DNA of 50,000 nucleotides from CAYVFC01 sp964450715 (GCA_964450715.1 CAYVFC010000051.1:1-50000); one strand, 5' to 3'; shown: positions 23,309 to 32,798, numbered from the stretch's first letter. The notes: generated from the letters alone by a model not told the origin. Numbers and translations: made by a program.

Positions 23309-25882
23309 ATGAGGGCCCATTCCAGTTGGTTCGTAGCCGCGCTCGCGGTCGTTGCTCTAGGCTGCGAGGAAGAAAAGGACTCTGGTCCGGATGGCGTGGA
23401 GGATGTGAGCGGGGCGGTCGACGGCTCGAATAGCGGGCTGGGAGCGGTCGTCGGGGACGTACCATTCGACATCCGCGCCATCGAAGGCGAAGGCAGTCAG
23501 AGCAACGGCGGCGACCAGAGCAACGGCAGTGGCCAGAGTAACGGAAGCGGCCAAGGCAACGGCAGCGGCCAGAGCGCCGAAACCAACGAAAGCGAAGCGG
23601 TCAACGGTGGCGAACAAGGCGGTGTCGGAAACAGTACCGGCGCAACCAGCGGTTCCGGACGGGGTAGAGCCGTCGGTGCAGACCGAGGGAGCGGTAGCGG
23701 TCGGGCCAACGGCCGGCGCCGGACCGTGAGTAGCGCAGACGGCCGGAACCCGAGCTCCCTTTCGTCGCTGATGCCGGCTAGAGACTGCGACGAGGTTCTG
23801 GAAAAGCTAAAGCAGCGCACCATCGAGGAGGCCGACGCAAGGGTGGATACCAACCTCGAGAACGCGCTAGCGATGATCGAGTCGGGCGGCTATTGCTACT
23901 ACTATACGTTCAACTGTCTCGGCTGCGAATTCGGTTTCGAGTTGGACGCGGACGGCATTGCCATGCCGGGCGCTTCCGACAATGCGGGCGCTTCCGAGTA
24001 CTCCACCACCAATACCCAGGAAGTCGGGGTGGACGAGGCGGATTTCGTCAAGAACGACGGATCCTATATCTACGTCGTAGCCGACGATCATTTTCAGATC
24101 ATCGATGCCTGGCCCGCGGAGCAGGCTCACAAGATAGCCTCGGTGCCCATCTCAGGTACAGCGAAGAAGCTCTACCTGCACGATGACATAGCCGTTATCT
24201 ACTCCTCTCTGGAGCCTCTGCAAAACGGTTACGGTACTGTCCTCAATCCGTACTATAGCGTCAGCACCGCATCGGCTCACGCGCGAGAGTGCACTTACGG
24301 ATACAGTTGCGATTTCTCGGGTGACGGCCGCAAGCTGAAGATCACCGCTTACGACATCATCGACCGCGCCCATCCCAGGCTGTTGCGGGAGACGGTGCTC
24401 AACGCCTCTTACCTCAACTCGCGCCGGATCGACGACGTGGTGCACACCGTGGTGACCTTCCCCGAGGTGGCCGTCCCCGCCCTCGTCTACAGTTCGCCGC
24501 AGATCGATTCCCTGTTATACGATTGCTGGGACGTAGACTCCGGCGGATTCCCCTACTCCGAGGAGCAGGTGCGCGCCATCTACGAGCAGATCAAGGCTCA
24601 GAACCGCGAGAAGGTAGAGGCTTTCTCCATCACCGACTATCTTCCCGGCGTCACCGATACCCGGTACCTCCGCGGGCGTGCCGTCACCGAGGAGGCGGTT
24701 TTAGACAGCTGCGAAAACTTCTACCTTTCGCAGGCGGGCGACGGCCGTAGCTTCCTGTCATTGGTATCCTTCGATATGACCGAGCAGGAAGAGCTCAGCG
24801 CCACCACCGTCGTCGGCAAACCGGGCGCGGTCTACGCCTCCACCGAGGCGCTCTACCTGGCTATACGCCACTACAGCTCGACCACGAGCAGCTGGTACTT
24901 CGACGATCCTCTGCTTTACCCCGAAGCGACCACCGTGCACAAGTTCTCGCTATTCCCGGGCTCGACCCGGACGCAATACGCCGGCAGCGGAGTGGCCAAG
25001 GGCCGGATCCTCAATCAGTTCTCCATGGACGAGCACGAGGGATTGCTACGCATCGCCACAACCACCGGTCGAGTACCCAGCCCCGACGCTCATAGCACGC
25101 TATCGGTGTTCGCGGAGCGGCGCGGAGAGTTGATCGTAGTCGGCATGGTCGACGACATCGCCCCCACCGAAGACATTCGCTCCGTTCGCTTCAACGGCGA
25201 TACAGGTTACATCGTGACCTTCAAGAAAACCGATCCGCTGTTTGTTATCGATCTATCCAAACCGACGGATCCGTTGATTGCGGGCGAGCTCAAGATCCCG
25301 GGCTACTCGACCTACCTGCACCTGATGGACGATCAGCATCTGCTGACCATCGGCTATGACGCGGACGATCGAGGCAGCTTCGCCTGGTTCCAGGGGATCC
25401 AGCTGCAGATCATCGATGTCTCCGATCCCGGCGATCCGCTACTGATCCACAAAGAGGTGACCGGGATGCGGGGCTCCAGCTCTGAAGCGTCCACCAACCA
25501 CCTGGCTTTCAACTACTTCCCCCAAAGGGATCTGCTGGCTGTACCCATGACTGTTTGCGAGGGAGCCGGAGGCGGCGGCTCGTACGGCGACCACATGACC
25601 TTCGGCGGTCTATTGATCTTTCGGGTGACGGTCCAGGACGGGTTCACGCTGCTCGGCGGCGTCCCGCACCAGGAGCCCGAAGCCGCGGGTAGTTACCGAA
25701 GCGTCTGCTACAATTGGTGGACCAATTCCAACTCGAAGGTGCAGCGGAGCATCTTCATGAGCGATAACACTATCGAGCCGCCCGAGGATTTCGTATACTC
25801 CATCGCCTTTGATCTCATCAATGTAGCGAACCTGTACGATTTGGCCAATCCCATCGCGAGCATCGAGCTGATCGAAAACTAG
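23309..25882 (+). CDS. Secreted beta-propeller domain lipoprotein
   Basis: 857 residues from ATG 23309, with a strong TTAGGAGGTG upstream. Lipobox VALGC (Cys19, then Glu). Residues ~50-150 are a low-complexity spacer of Ser-Asn-Gly-Gln repeats encoded by direct DNA repeats at 23491-23577. From ~220 the family signature of secreted beta-propeller proteins (Pfam PF09826) appears: YSTTNTQEVGVDEADFVKND, GSYIYVVADDHFQIIDAWPA, then blades such as DIRSVRFNGDTGYIVTFKKT, PLFVIDLSKPTDPLIAGELK. The start lies 57 bases after the ZU5-like lipoprotein stop on the same strand, so all three genes from 21499 may form one unit. The biochemical role of this family is not established; propellers usually bind proteins or glycans. 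Confidence 0.88.
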   Translation: MRAHSSWFVAALAVVALGCEEEKDSGPDGVEDVSGAVDGSNSGLGAVVGDVPFDIRAIEGEGSQSNGGDQSNGSGQSNGSGQGNGSGQSAETNESEAVNGGEQGGVGNSTGATSGSGRGRAVGADRGSGSGRANGRRRTVSSADGRNPSSLSSLMPARDCDEVLEKLKQRTIEEADARVDTNLENALAMIESGGYCYYYTFNCLGCEFGFELDADGIAMPGASDNAGASEYSTTNTQEVGVDEADFVKNDGSYIYVVADDHFQIIDAWPAEQAHKIASVPISGTAKKLYLHDDIAVIYSSLEPLQNGYGTVLNPYYSVSTASAHARECTYGYSCDFSGDGRKLKITAYDIIDRAHPRLLRETVLNASYLNSRRIDDVVHTVVTFPEVAVPALVYSSPQIDSLLYDCWDVDSGGFPYSEEQVRAIYEQIKAQNREKVEAFSITDYLPGVTDTRYLRGRAVTEEAVLDSCENFYLSQAGDGRSFLSLVSFDMTEQEELSATTVVGKPGAVYASTEALYLAIRHYSSTTSSWYFDDPLLYPEATTVHKFSLFPGSTRTQYAGSGVAKGRILNQFSMDEHEGLLRIATTTGRVPSPDAHSTLSVFAERRGELIVVGMVDDIAPTEDIRSVRFNGDTGYIVTFKKTDPLFVIDLSKPTDPLIAGELKIPGYSTYLHLMDDQHLLTIGYDADDRGSFAWFQGIQLQIIDVSDPGDPLLIHKEVTGMRGSSSEASTNHLAFNYFPQRDLLAVPMTVCEGAGGGGSYGDHMTFGGLLIFRVTVQDGFTLLGGVPHQEPEAAGSYRSVCYNWWTNSNSKVQRSIFMSDNTIEPPEDFVYSIAFDLINVANLYDLANPIASIELIEN

Positions 25883-25914
25883 GGGACCGCGAACGCCGGG
25901 ACGCCGGGGACGCC

Positions 25915-25982
25915 GGGACGTACCCAGCTTCATCAACTTTCCGAAACGCGAACGCGGGGACGTACCCAACTTAAACAACGTT
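25915..25982. repeat. Two GGAC-type REP copies in tandem
   Basis: GGGACGTACCCAGCTT..CATCAACTT at 25915-25939 and GGGGACGTACCCAACTTAAA..CAACGTT at 25956-25982. Upstream (25883-25914) are short GGGGAC and GCCGGGGAC iterations. The remainder of the gap to 26070 has no feature. Confidence 0.72.
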
Positions 25983-26070
25983 CGGGCGAAAAGGTGACGG
26001 ATCTAAAAATGGAGTGGCTCGAACGCGGAACGCGGTAATCGGAGCATGAGATCGCGTTGCCGACCCGATC

Positions 26071-26304
26071 GACCTGAAGACCCAGACCCCGGTCTGGATG
26101 CAGCGCGCGGGCGGCTTTGAGACGGGCGCATCCTATCTGCCGTCGGGCCAGCGCGACTAGCATCCGGATTTCTACCCGACCATCGCGCCCATCGCCTCGG
26201 GCGGGTACTTCTGGCTCTACTTCACCAGCCGCCGTACCTTCGGCAACGTGACCGCCCAAATGTTGACGCGAGGCGAAAAAGTCGCGGCCACGGCGTCGCA
26301 GTAG
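26071..26304 (+). pseudogene. Fragment of a TolB/WD40-like repeat protein gene
   Basis: In frame from 26071: TPVWMQRAGGFETGASYLPS, then GQRD, a TAG stop (26158-26160), then HPDFYPTIAPIASGGYFWLY FTSRRTFGN and a stop at 26302. 'FxPTIxPIAxGGYFWLxFTSRRTYGN' is a motif I know from myxobacterial extracellular propeller-like proteins. There is no start codon, an internal stop and a very short length, so this is a relic. Identification is by motif memory and is moderate. Confidence 0.5.
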
Positions 26305-26372
26305 GCCGTACAAACACCAAAGCTTTCGCAACCGGAACCGAGAGGAAACCGCCTGTCGCCTTCGCGGTTCGG

Positions 26373-27566
26373 TTACCCGCCGATGACCCCCAGTTGCTTG
26401 CCCACTTTTTCCAGGGCCGCCAGCGCCTTGTCCAGGTGGTGCCGCTCGTGCGAGGCCGAGATCTGCACCCGGATACGCGCCTGGCCCTTGGGCACCACCG
26501 GGTAGCTGAAACCGATCACGTAGATCCCTTCCGCCAACAGCGCGCTGGCCATCTGCCCGGCGAGCTTCTCCTGGTAGAGCATGATGGGAACGATGGGGTG
26601 AACGCCCGGCTTGATATCGAAGCCGAGCAGGGACAGCTTCTGTCGGAAGTAGGCGGTATTGGTCGCGAGCTTGTCCCTCAGCTCGGTGGTTTCGTTCAGC
26701 ATATCCAGTACGGCGACGGTGGCGCCCGCCACCACGGGCGAGAGCGTGTTGGAGAACAGGTAAGGCCGGCTGGTCTGTCGTAATAGCTCGATCATCTCCT
26801 TGCGGCCCGATATGCATCCGCCCGAGCATCCGCCCAGCGCTTTGCCGAAGGTGGTGGTGATGAGATCGATTCTTCCGACCACCTCGCAATGCTCGGGCGT
26901 GCCGCGTCCGGTTTTACCGATAAATCCGGTGGCATGGCTGTCGTCGACCAGCGTCAGGGCGTCGTAGCGGTCCGCCAGATCGCAGATACGGTCCAACGGC
27001 GCGATGTCGCCGTCCATGGAAAACACGCCGTCGGTGGCGATCAAGCGGTACCTGGCGTCGCCGGCCTTCTTTAGCTTCTGTTCCAGATCGTCCATATCGG
27101 CGTGTTCATAGATGAAACGGCGCGCCTTGGTGAGCCGTATGCCGTCGATGATGGAGGCGTGATTGAGCGCGTCGGTGAACACCGCGCAGGTGTCGTCTAA
27201 AAAGGGCTCAAACACCCCGCCGTTGGCGTCGAAGCAGGCGGCGTACAGCAGCGTGTCGTCAGTAACCAGAAAGGCCGAAACCTCTGCCTCGAGCTGCTTG
27301 TGGATCTGTTGGGTGCCGCAGATGAAGCGCACCGACGAGAGCCCGTAACCCCAGCGATCGAGCGCGCGGTGCGCCGCCTCGATTACCCGGGGGTGGCTGG
27401 AGAGCCCCAGATAGTTGTTGGCGCAGAAGTTGACGACATTATCGCCGGAGCTCACCGAGATGTCCGCCCCCTGGGGTCCAGTAATAATCCTTTCCTCCTT
27501 GTACAACCCGGCTTCTCTGATCGAGCTTATCCGTTCGTGTAGATCGTCTCTGATTTTTCCGTACAT
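26373..27566 (-). CDS. kbl: Glycine C-acetyltransferase (2-amino-3-ketobutyrate CoA ligase)
   Basis: 397 residues from ATG 27566 (a GTG immediately upstream at 27569 is also possible). It is a PLP-dependent alpha-oxoamine synthase: substrate-binding NNYLGLSSHPRV, GGVFEPFLDDTCAVFTDALN, aspartate motif LVDDSHATGFIG and the PLP Lys242 in TTTFGKALGG. It cleaves 2-amino-3-ketobutyrate with CoA to glycine and acetyl-CoA. It starts 18 bases after the tdh stop, forming the classic tdh-kbl threonine catabolic operon. Length and motifs match the E. coli enzyme. Confidence 0.96.
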   Translation of the reverse strand: MYGKIRDDLHERISSIREAGLYKEERIITGPQGADISVSSGDNVVNFCANNYLGLSSHPRVIEAAHRALDRWGYGLSSVRFICGTQQIHKQLEAEVSAFLVTDDTLLYAACFDANGGVFEPFLDDTCAVFTDALNHASIIDGIRLTKARRFIYEHADMDDLEQKLKKAGDARYRLIATDGVFSMDGDIAPLDRICDLADRYDALTLVDDSHATGFIGKTGRGTPEHCEVVGRIDLITTTFGKALGGCSGGCISGRKEMIELLRQTSRPYLFSNTLSPVVAGATVAVLDMLNETTELRDKLATNTAYFRQKLSLLGFDIKPGVHPIVPIMLYQEKLAGQMASALLAEGIYVIGFSYPVVPKGQARIRVQISASHERHHLDKALAALEKVGKQLGVIGG

Positions 27567-27584
27567 CACACCGCCCCTTCTCGC

Positions 27585-28607
27585 CTAGTCCCACTCGATG
27601 ATCACCTTGCCACAACGACCGGAGGCGACCGCCGCAAAGGCCCTCTCGTACTCCTCGAACCTAAAACGGTGGGTGAGCACGCCGGAGATGTTCAAACCGC
27701 TCTGCAGCATGGTCTCCATCTTGTACCAGGTCTCGAAGATCTCCCGGCCGTAAATGCCCTTGATGATCAGGCCTTTGAATATGATCTGATCCCAGTCGAT
27801 GCGTGCCGTGTTGGGTAAAATGCCCAGAAGGGCGATGCGGCCGCCGTGGTACATGTTGCGCAGCATCGACTCGAAGGCGCCGGCGTTGCCGGACATCTCC
27901 AGACCGATATCGAACCCCACCATTCCGAGCTCTTTTACGCATGTCTCGATCGATGTTTCGGCGACGTTGATCGCGCGCGTGGCGCCCATCGATTTGGCCA
28001 GCGATAGCCGGTACGGGTTGACATCGGTGATCACGATGTTGCGCGCGCCCACGTGCCGGGCGATGGCCACAGCCATGATACCGATGGGTCCGGCGCCCGT
28101 GATGAGCACGTCTTCGCCGACCAGATCAAACGACAAAGCGGCGTGGGTCGCGTTGCCGAGCGGATCGAGAAAGGCGGCGATATCCGAGGGGATGCTCGGG
28201 TGCACGAACCAGGCATTTGACGCGGGCAGACAGAGGTACTCGGCGAAGCAACCGTCGCGATTGACACCGATCCCGACCGCTTTGGTGCAAAGATGTCGCC
28301 TTCCCGCGCGGCAGCTGCGACAGGTTCCGCAGACGATATGTCCTTCGCCGGAAACGCGCTGTCCGATTTCGAATCCCTTGACGTCCACGCCGCGGTCGAC
28401 GATCTCGCCGACGAATTCATGACCGATGATCAACGGCGGGCGGATGGTGCGCCGCGCCCAATCGTCCCAGTTGTAGATGTGCAGATCGGTGCCGCAGATG
28501 GCGGCGGCCTTGATTTTGATCAACAGATCGCCGTTGCCGATCTCGGGTAGGGGAACTTCTTGCAGCCGAATTCCGCTTTCGGGCCCGTGCTTGACCAGTG
28601 CTTTCAT
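27585..28607 (-). CDS. tdh: L-threonine 3-dehydrogenase
   Basis: 340 residues from ATG 28607; a TTG 9 bases upstream is rejected because MKAL is the family's usual start. It is a zinc-dependent medium-chain dehydrogenase: catalytic zinc ligands C38, H63, E64 (AICGTDLHIYNWDDW, GHEFVGEIV), structural zinc C93, C96, C99, C107, and the Rossmann motif GAGPIGIMAVAIARHVGA. These positions equal those in E. coli Tdh. It oxidises threonine to 2-amino-3-ketobutyrate with NAD+, feeding Kbl encoded next. No regulator is adjacent. Confidence 0.96.
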   Translation of the reverse strand: MKALVKHGPESGIRLQEVPLPEIGNGDLLIKIKAAAICGTDLHIYNWDDWARRTIRPPLIIGHEFVGEIVDRGVDVKGFEIGQRVSGEGHIVCGTCRSCRAGRRHLCTKAVGIGVNRDGCFAEYLCLPASNAWFVHPSIPSDIAAFLDPLGNATHAALSFDLVGEDVLITGAGPIGIMAVAIARHVGARNIVITDVNPYRLSLAKSMGATRAINVAETSIETCVKELGMVGFDIGLEMSGNAGAFESMLRNMYHGGRIALLGILPNTARIDWDQIIFKGLIIKGIYGREIFETWYKMETMLQSGLNISGVLTHRFRFEEYERAFAAVASGRCGKVIIEWD

Positions 28608-28763
28608 GCGGTCCAAACGCGCCGTTCACTAGGCAGGAGGTGACGGCTTCTACAATTCTACGACGGAACCGGGTTCGATACCAAGCTCGAAGGCGAATCT
28701 TCTGGCCATGCCGGACCGGCATGGCGTGGATCCGGGATCTTTGGTAGAAAAGAATCGGTAGCC

Positions 28764-29422
28764 ATGCCCGCTCAAGTACCACCGTCGGACGAACAAATAC
28801 GCGATCTGGAAATTCTGCTCAAGGCGCACCATCCGCTGATCTTCATCGAGACCGACGATCCGGACCGGGCCGTTAACCTTCTCGCCTGGGTTTGTGACCG
28901 GCTGGCGATGCCGCTGGCTCACTGGAGCTCCGAGAAGGGGCTCTACCGGACCGATTTCGAGGTCAAGAAGGTGCTCACCAAGGCCATCGTGGAGGATCAG
29001 TGTCTCGATTGCCGGGATATCGCTCGAGTGATCGAGGCCAAGAAGGACGCTTTGACGAGCTGTTTTTCGTCGACCTGCCCGGGAGCGAGGTACGGGAGCA
29101 TATCCTGCGTCTGCACCTGAAGCGGCGGGGCCGAGATCCGCTCGATCCGGTCGTCAAGGAGCTCGCCCGGCTTACCGAGGGTTTCAGCGGAGCCGAGCTG
29201 GAGCAGGTTGTGAGCTCAAGCCTGTATACGGCCTTTGCGGCCGGCCGCCCGCTCAACGCCCAGATGATTCTGGACGAGGTCGACGCGGCCCTTCCGCTTT
29301 CGGTCACCGCTCGCGTAAAGATCGACGCTCTGCGCGAGTGGGCGCGCGGGCGCACGGTTCCCGCACACCGAAGCTCTCCGCGCTCGAGTCCCTCCGGTCG
29401 AAATGACATGGAAGCCGAGTAA
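28764..29422 (+). pseudogene. Ycf46-type AAA ATPase gene with the ATPase core deleted
   Basis: The first part (ATG 28764) reads EILLKAHHPLIFIETDDPDR, then LAWVCDRLAMPLAHWSSEKG, the N-terminus of Ycf46-like ATPases. From about 29000 a different frame reads VSRLP...EGRFDELFFVDLPGSEV, then RLTEGFSGAELEQVVSSSLY and LPLSVTARVKIDALREWARG, the family's C-terminal lid. Walker A, Walker B and about 250-300 residues between are missing, and the two parts are out of frame across a junction at ~28990-29005. In intact homologues VSRLP and KGRFDELFF sit shortly after the AAA core. A clean deletion thus produced a dead gene. The last ~15 codons run into an AAATGACA-type repeat. Confidence 0.8.
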
Positions 29423-29511
29423 AAGCTGCGAGAGGTTCGATGTTTCCCCTTTGCGGAAGAGAATGTCAGTAGGTTTGCGCTCCGCGCGAGGTTGGGCGAT
29501 TCTGTAGTGGT

Positions 29512-31203
29512 ATGGCAGCGGCAGGACAAATCCTGGACGGCAACGCGGTCGATCCAGCTTTTCAGGCGGCGCTCGACACCTTGATCGCGCGCTTCTTCAG
29601 CCGCGACCCGAGCCGCTATCCCTTCTACGCCGATCCGATGCTGCGGGCGGTGCTCGATTTCCGTCGCCAGCACCCCGGGCCCGGCGACCGACATACCGAG
29701 TACCCCGACGGCGGGCGGCTGCTGGCGGCGCTCATGCAGGAGCAGACCTTTCCGGCCCGTGCCCGGCCGCCGGAGGCCGAGGCGGCGCCGCTGTCGCGTT
29801 TCGCCGCGGCCCTGAGCCATGTCTGGGAGTCTGTTGGCGCGGTGGAGAACGTGGCCGGGCCCTCCAGTGACCCGGCCATCATGGGCTGTCTGCTGGGACT
29901 GCTGGCCAACCCGAATCTCGTGCACCGCGAGTACAGCGAGGTGGCCGAGGATCTGGAGGCATCCCTGGTGCGCAAGCTCGCGCGCCTGGCCGGCTACGAC
30001 CCGGAGCGGGCGACCGGCATCTTCACCTCGGGCGGTACGCTGTGCAACTTATACGGCTACCTGCTCGGCATCCGCAAGTCGCTTCCGGCCGCCCGGCGCG
30101 ACGGCATGGGGCTGCCCGAGGACTACCGTATTATTAACTCGCTCGGCGGGCACTACTCGAACATCACCAACCTCTCTCTGCTCGGGGTAAATATCCGCCA
30201 GCGCGTGATCCGCATTCGCATCGGCGACGCGAACGCGATCGACATCGCGGACTTCGAGCACCAGCTCGAGGCATGCCTGCGCCTGCACTGCGTGGTGCCA
30301 ACCATCATGCTCACCATGGGCACCACCGACACCTTCGGGGTGGACCGCGTCAAGCCGGTATGGGAGGTACGCAACCGCCTGTGCGACCTCTATGGCGTGA
30401 GCGTGCGGCCCCACATCCACGTGGACGCGGCCGTAGGCTGGGCCATGCTTTTCTTCCGCGAGTATGACTTCGCCGAAAATCCGCTCGCCATCAATCCGGT
30501 GACGCTGCAGGGGTTGAGGGGCAACGCCGCTCGCTTCGACGAGCTGCGCTACGCCGACTCCTTCACGGTGGATTTCCACAAGTGGGGCATGGTCCCTTTT
30601 ACTTCGAGCTTCGTGGTGATCCGCGAGCGCGAGGATCTCGAGCACCTGGCAGCCGACCCGGAGAACTTCACCTACTTCGACGAGGAGAACCAGGGGCACG
30701 ACCACATGCAGGCGACCATCGAGTGCTCGCGCGGGGGCGTGGGCCTGTTCGGGGCCTATGCGGCGCTTGAGCAGATGGGCATCGAGGGCTTTCAGATCGC
30801 CATGGCCCACGGGCTACAGAACGCCAACTACCTGCGCGCGCGCCTTTCGGCGTTGCCGCACGTCAAGGTGATCGCGCCCGGCAACCAGGGGCCGAGCGTG
30901 GGCTTCCGCATCTACGATCCCGCGCGGGTAAGCGACGCGGAGCGGGAGTTCGCGCTGGAGCATGCGGTCCGCGGCGACGAGGTCTACGAGCCGCGCATCG
31001 AGCAGAACGATCGTTTCCATCGCGAGCTGTTTATGCGGCGGGGCAAAGTCGGGCTTTCGACCAACTGGGTCAAGACGGTCAGCCACACCGCCTACGACGA
31101 ACGGGGTCGCTTCCACGCCTTGCCGGGCGAGAAGGCCGTCTTCATGAACGTCAACACGACGCGCGCGGCCATCGACACCTTCCTGGACCACCTGATGGGG
31201 TGA
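29512..31203 (+). CDS. Group II PLP-dependent amino acid decarboxylase
   Basis: 563 residues from ATG 29512, which lacks a clear ribosome site. Family features: the substrate/PLP-phosphate region GIFTSGGTLCNLYGYL, stacking His214 (GGHYS), Asp305 in HIHVDAAVGWA and the PLP Lys357 in TVDFHKWGM. The domain order fits the glutamate/tyrosine/diaminobutyrate decarboxylase group, and the length is longer than E. coli GadB by ~100 residues. The amino acid substrate cannot be told from the sequence. No antiporter gene is adjacent, which argues against an acid-resistance gadBC pair. Downstream is repeat-rich DNA. Confidence 0.88.
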   Translation: MAAAGQILDGNAVDPAFQAALDTLIARFFSRDPSRYPFYADPMLRAVLDFRRQHPGPGDRHTEYPDGGRLLAALMQEQTFPARARPPEAEAAPLSRFAAALSHVWESVGAVENVAGPSSDPAIMGCLLGLLANPNLVHREYSEVAEDLEASLVRKLARLAGYDPERATGIFTSGGTLCNLYGYLLGIRKSLPAARRDGMGLPEDYRIINSLGGHYSNITNLSLLGVNIRQRVIRIRIGDANAIDIADFEHQLEACLRLHCVVPTIMLTMGTTDTFGVDRVKPVWEVRNRLCDLYGVSVRPHIHVDAAVGWAMLFFREYDFAENPLAINPVTLQGLRGNAARFDELRYADSFTVDFHKWGMVPFTSSFVVIREREDLEHLAADPENFTYFDEENQGHDHMQATIECSRGGVGLFGAYAALEQMGIEGFQIAMAHGLQNANYLRARLSALPHVKVIAPGNQGPSVGFRIYDPARVSDAEREFALEHAVRGDEVYEPRIEQNDRFHRELFMRRGKVGLSTNWVKTVSHTAYDERGRFHALPGEKAVFMNVNTTRAAIDTFLDHLMG

Positions 31204-31220
31204 TTGGTGATTGGGTGATT

Positions 31221-31322
31221 GGGGACGTACCCAACTTAAACAACTTAATAAACAACTTAATGCCTGTGCTCGTTTTCCGTTTCCTTTCGTCCCGGAAGTT
31301 GCGGAAGTTGGGTACCTCCCCC
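31221..31322. repeat. Inverted pair of GGAC-type REPs
   Basis: GGGGACGTACCCAACTTAAA at 31221 continues with two CAACTTAA steps. The opposite orientation lies at 31294-31322 (GGAAGTTGCGGAAGTTGGGT followed by ACC). The pair can form a long cruciform or hairpin just after the decarboxylase stop and might act as a terminator. Confidence 0.72.
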
Positions 31323-31380
31323 CGTCTCCCCCCCTGTCCCCGGGATCCGTGCGGAGGGCGTGCGGGGGGCGGGCCGACCA

Positions 31381-31552
31381 CGCGAGCTAAGGAGGCCGGT
31401 CGAAATTAATCGTCCAGATCTCGGAGCGCTACGGCCCCCGGATGCAAGGCGCGACGACGAGGAATACCCAGGAGTATTTCGAGGAGGAGCAACGCAGCAG
31501 ACGGGGCCGTCCCGCCCGAAAGATGAATGAGTTATTTTGTCACGGGCGCTAA
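31381..31552. repeat. Family A fold-back repeat, copy 3 (reverse orientation), plus GTAG-REP
   Basis: Relative to copies 1 and 4 this copy is inverted: TCGGAGCGCTACGGCCCCCG, GCGCGACGACGAGGAATACC, CGAGGAGGAGCAACGCAGCA, GTCCCGCCCGAAAGATGAAT. Its terminus TTATTTTGTCACGGGCGCTAA recalls copy 2. It overlaps an inverted GTAG-type REP at 31544-31565 (minus strand: GTAGGGACGGGCCTTAGC). The gap 31204-31586 is filled by these repeats. Confidence 0.75.
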
Positions 31553-31586
31553 GGCCCGTCCCTACCGCGCCCCCCTGTCGCCCTGT

Positions 31587-32423
31587 CTATTCGTAAGAGT
31601 GTATGGCGACCGCAAACGGGTACACGATAAGGCTGAGCCCCCATGTTTGGGAAAAGCTGTCGAGTGTTGCCGTTCCGTAGCAGTTCACGCACTCAGACGT
31701 AGGATCGCCCGAAACCAGCACGACGTACGGCACAACCGTGACCTGGACGCCCACCCATCTTGTTAACAAGGCTCCACCCAACGCGCATTCGAGTCGTAAC
31801 TCGGGACGCTGGACGGCAAGGTTGTTTTCGGGAAACGGATTGTCAATCGAGTGCTCGGTAATGGCCACGTCGGCATCTATGCCGTGCCGGCGTACTCCCG
31901 CGCTCACGCCGAGCCCGGTCAATAGCTGGCCAAGACGACCTATGCGAAAAGTGCCCTCGGCAAGTAGCCGCCCCGCATAGGGAACCCCGAGCACACGGGT
32001 GCGGTCATCATGCGGGATCGAGTAACCGAGCTGTCCGTCAAGGGTCGCAAATAGCCCGGTGCGCGACTCCGAATCGTTCAGACGCGCTCGCACGCCGGCC
32101 CCGCCGCCGTACCAGCCGACGTGAGAACCGACCTCGAGCCAGGGCAACAAGGAAGCGCGGGCTGCCACGAGCAGCGGCACCACGATACCTATGGTCAACG
32201 GCTTAACACCGCTGATGCTGTCGCCGTTTCCCTCAAGCTCGTGAGTTGTGCCATCTTCCCCTACCACTCGCGCTTCGCTCGCGCCGTAGCTCGTACCCCA
32301 AGCAGCACCGACCGCTAGCCGGCTCTCCTGTAGCGCCGCGCCATAGATCGGCTGCGGGGTAATAGCACAAGCATTTACCAGGGTGATGGTGAGGCCGCAC
32401 GCAAGCCAAGTCGTCATCGCCAC
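31587..32423 (-). CDS. Predicted outer-membrane lipoprotein, possibly beta-barrel
   Basis: 278 residues from GTG 32423, chosen because GGAGAAG lies 8 bases upstream; ATG 32417 is the alternative. The open frame continues far upstream but without coding character. The signal peptide ends in the lipobox LVNAC. The mature part has alternating hydrophobic strands and frequent Gly/aromatic residues (LPWLEVGSHVGWYGGGAGVR, GLFATLDGQLGYSI, LTRWVGVQVTVVPYVVLV) consistent with a small barrel, and one CVNC pair near the end. The family is not recognised. Confidence 0.6.
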   Translation of the reverse strand: MAMTTWLACGLTITLVNACAITPQPIYGAALQESRLAVGAAWGTSYGASEARVVGEDGTTHELEGNGDSISGVKPLTIGIVVPLLVAARASLLPWLEVGSHVGWYGGGAGVRARLNDSESRTGLFATLDGQLGYSIPHDDRTRVLGVPYAGRLLAEGTFRIGRLGQLLTGLGVSAGVRRHGIDADVAITEHSIDNPFPENNLAVQRPELRLECALGGALLTRWVGVQVTVVPYVVLVSGDPTSECVNCYGTATLDSFSQTWGLSLIVYPFAVAIHSYE

Positions 32424-32798
32424 ACCGCGAACTTCTCCGTGCGTGTCCAAACCTAGCCTCATCGATCGAAAGGTCAGCACGCGCGTTCCCGTGCGTCGTG
32501 CTGACGCGGTGCGTGGGACAAACAAAACCGGATTTACGAGTACGAGAAAGAGCGTAGACGAACGGCCGGGTGTTGTCGAGGGGGTCGAACGCGAGCCGTA
32601 AGGAGCCGTAGGGCGGTACGAAATCTCACCGTCGAACGGGCCACCGAAACGGGCCACCTAGCGAACGCCGAGCGGCCCGGCCCAGCAGGCGGAAGGCGAC
32701 TCGCTGACATTGAAATGCAGGATATACCGGCGCTCAAGGCTCACGGGGAGCGAAAAACGGCAGGTGTCCCACCCGGTCAACCGGACAGGCGGCCCCTT
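32424..32798. other. Intergenic region between two minus-strand genes
   Basis: 375 bases holding the leader of the lipoprotein gene. Open frames on both strands lack codon bias and starts. No repeat of the families described here is present and no promoter boxes are assigned. Confidence 0.4.
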
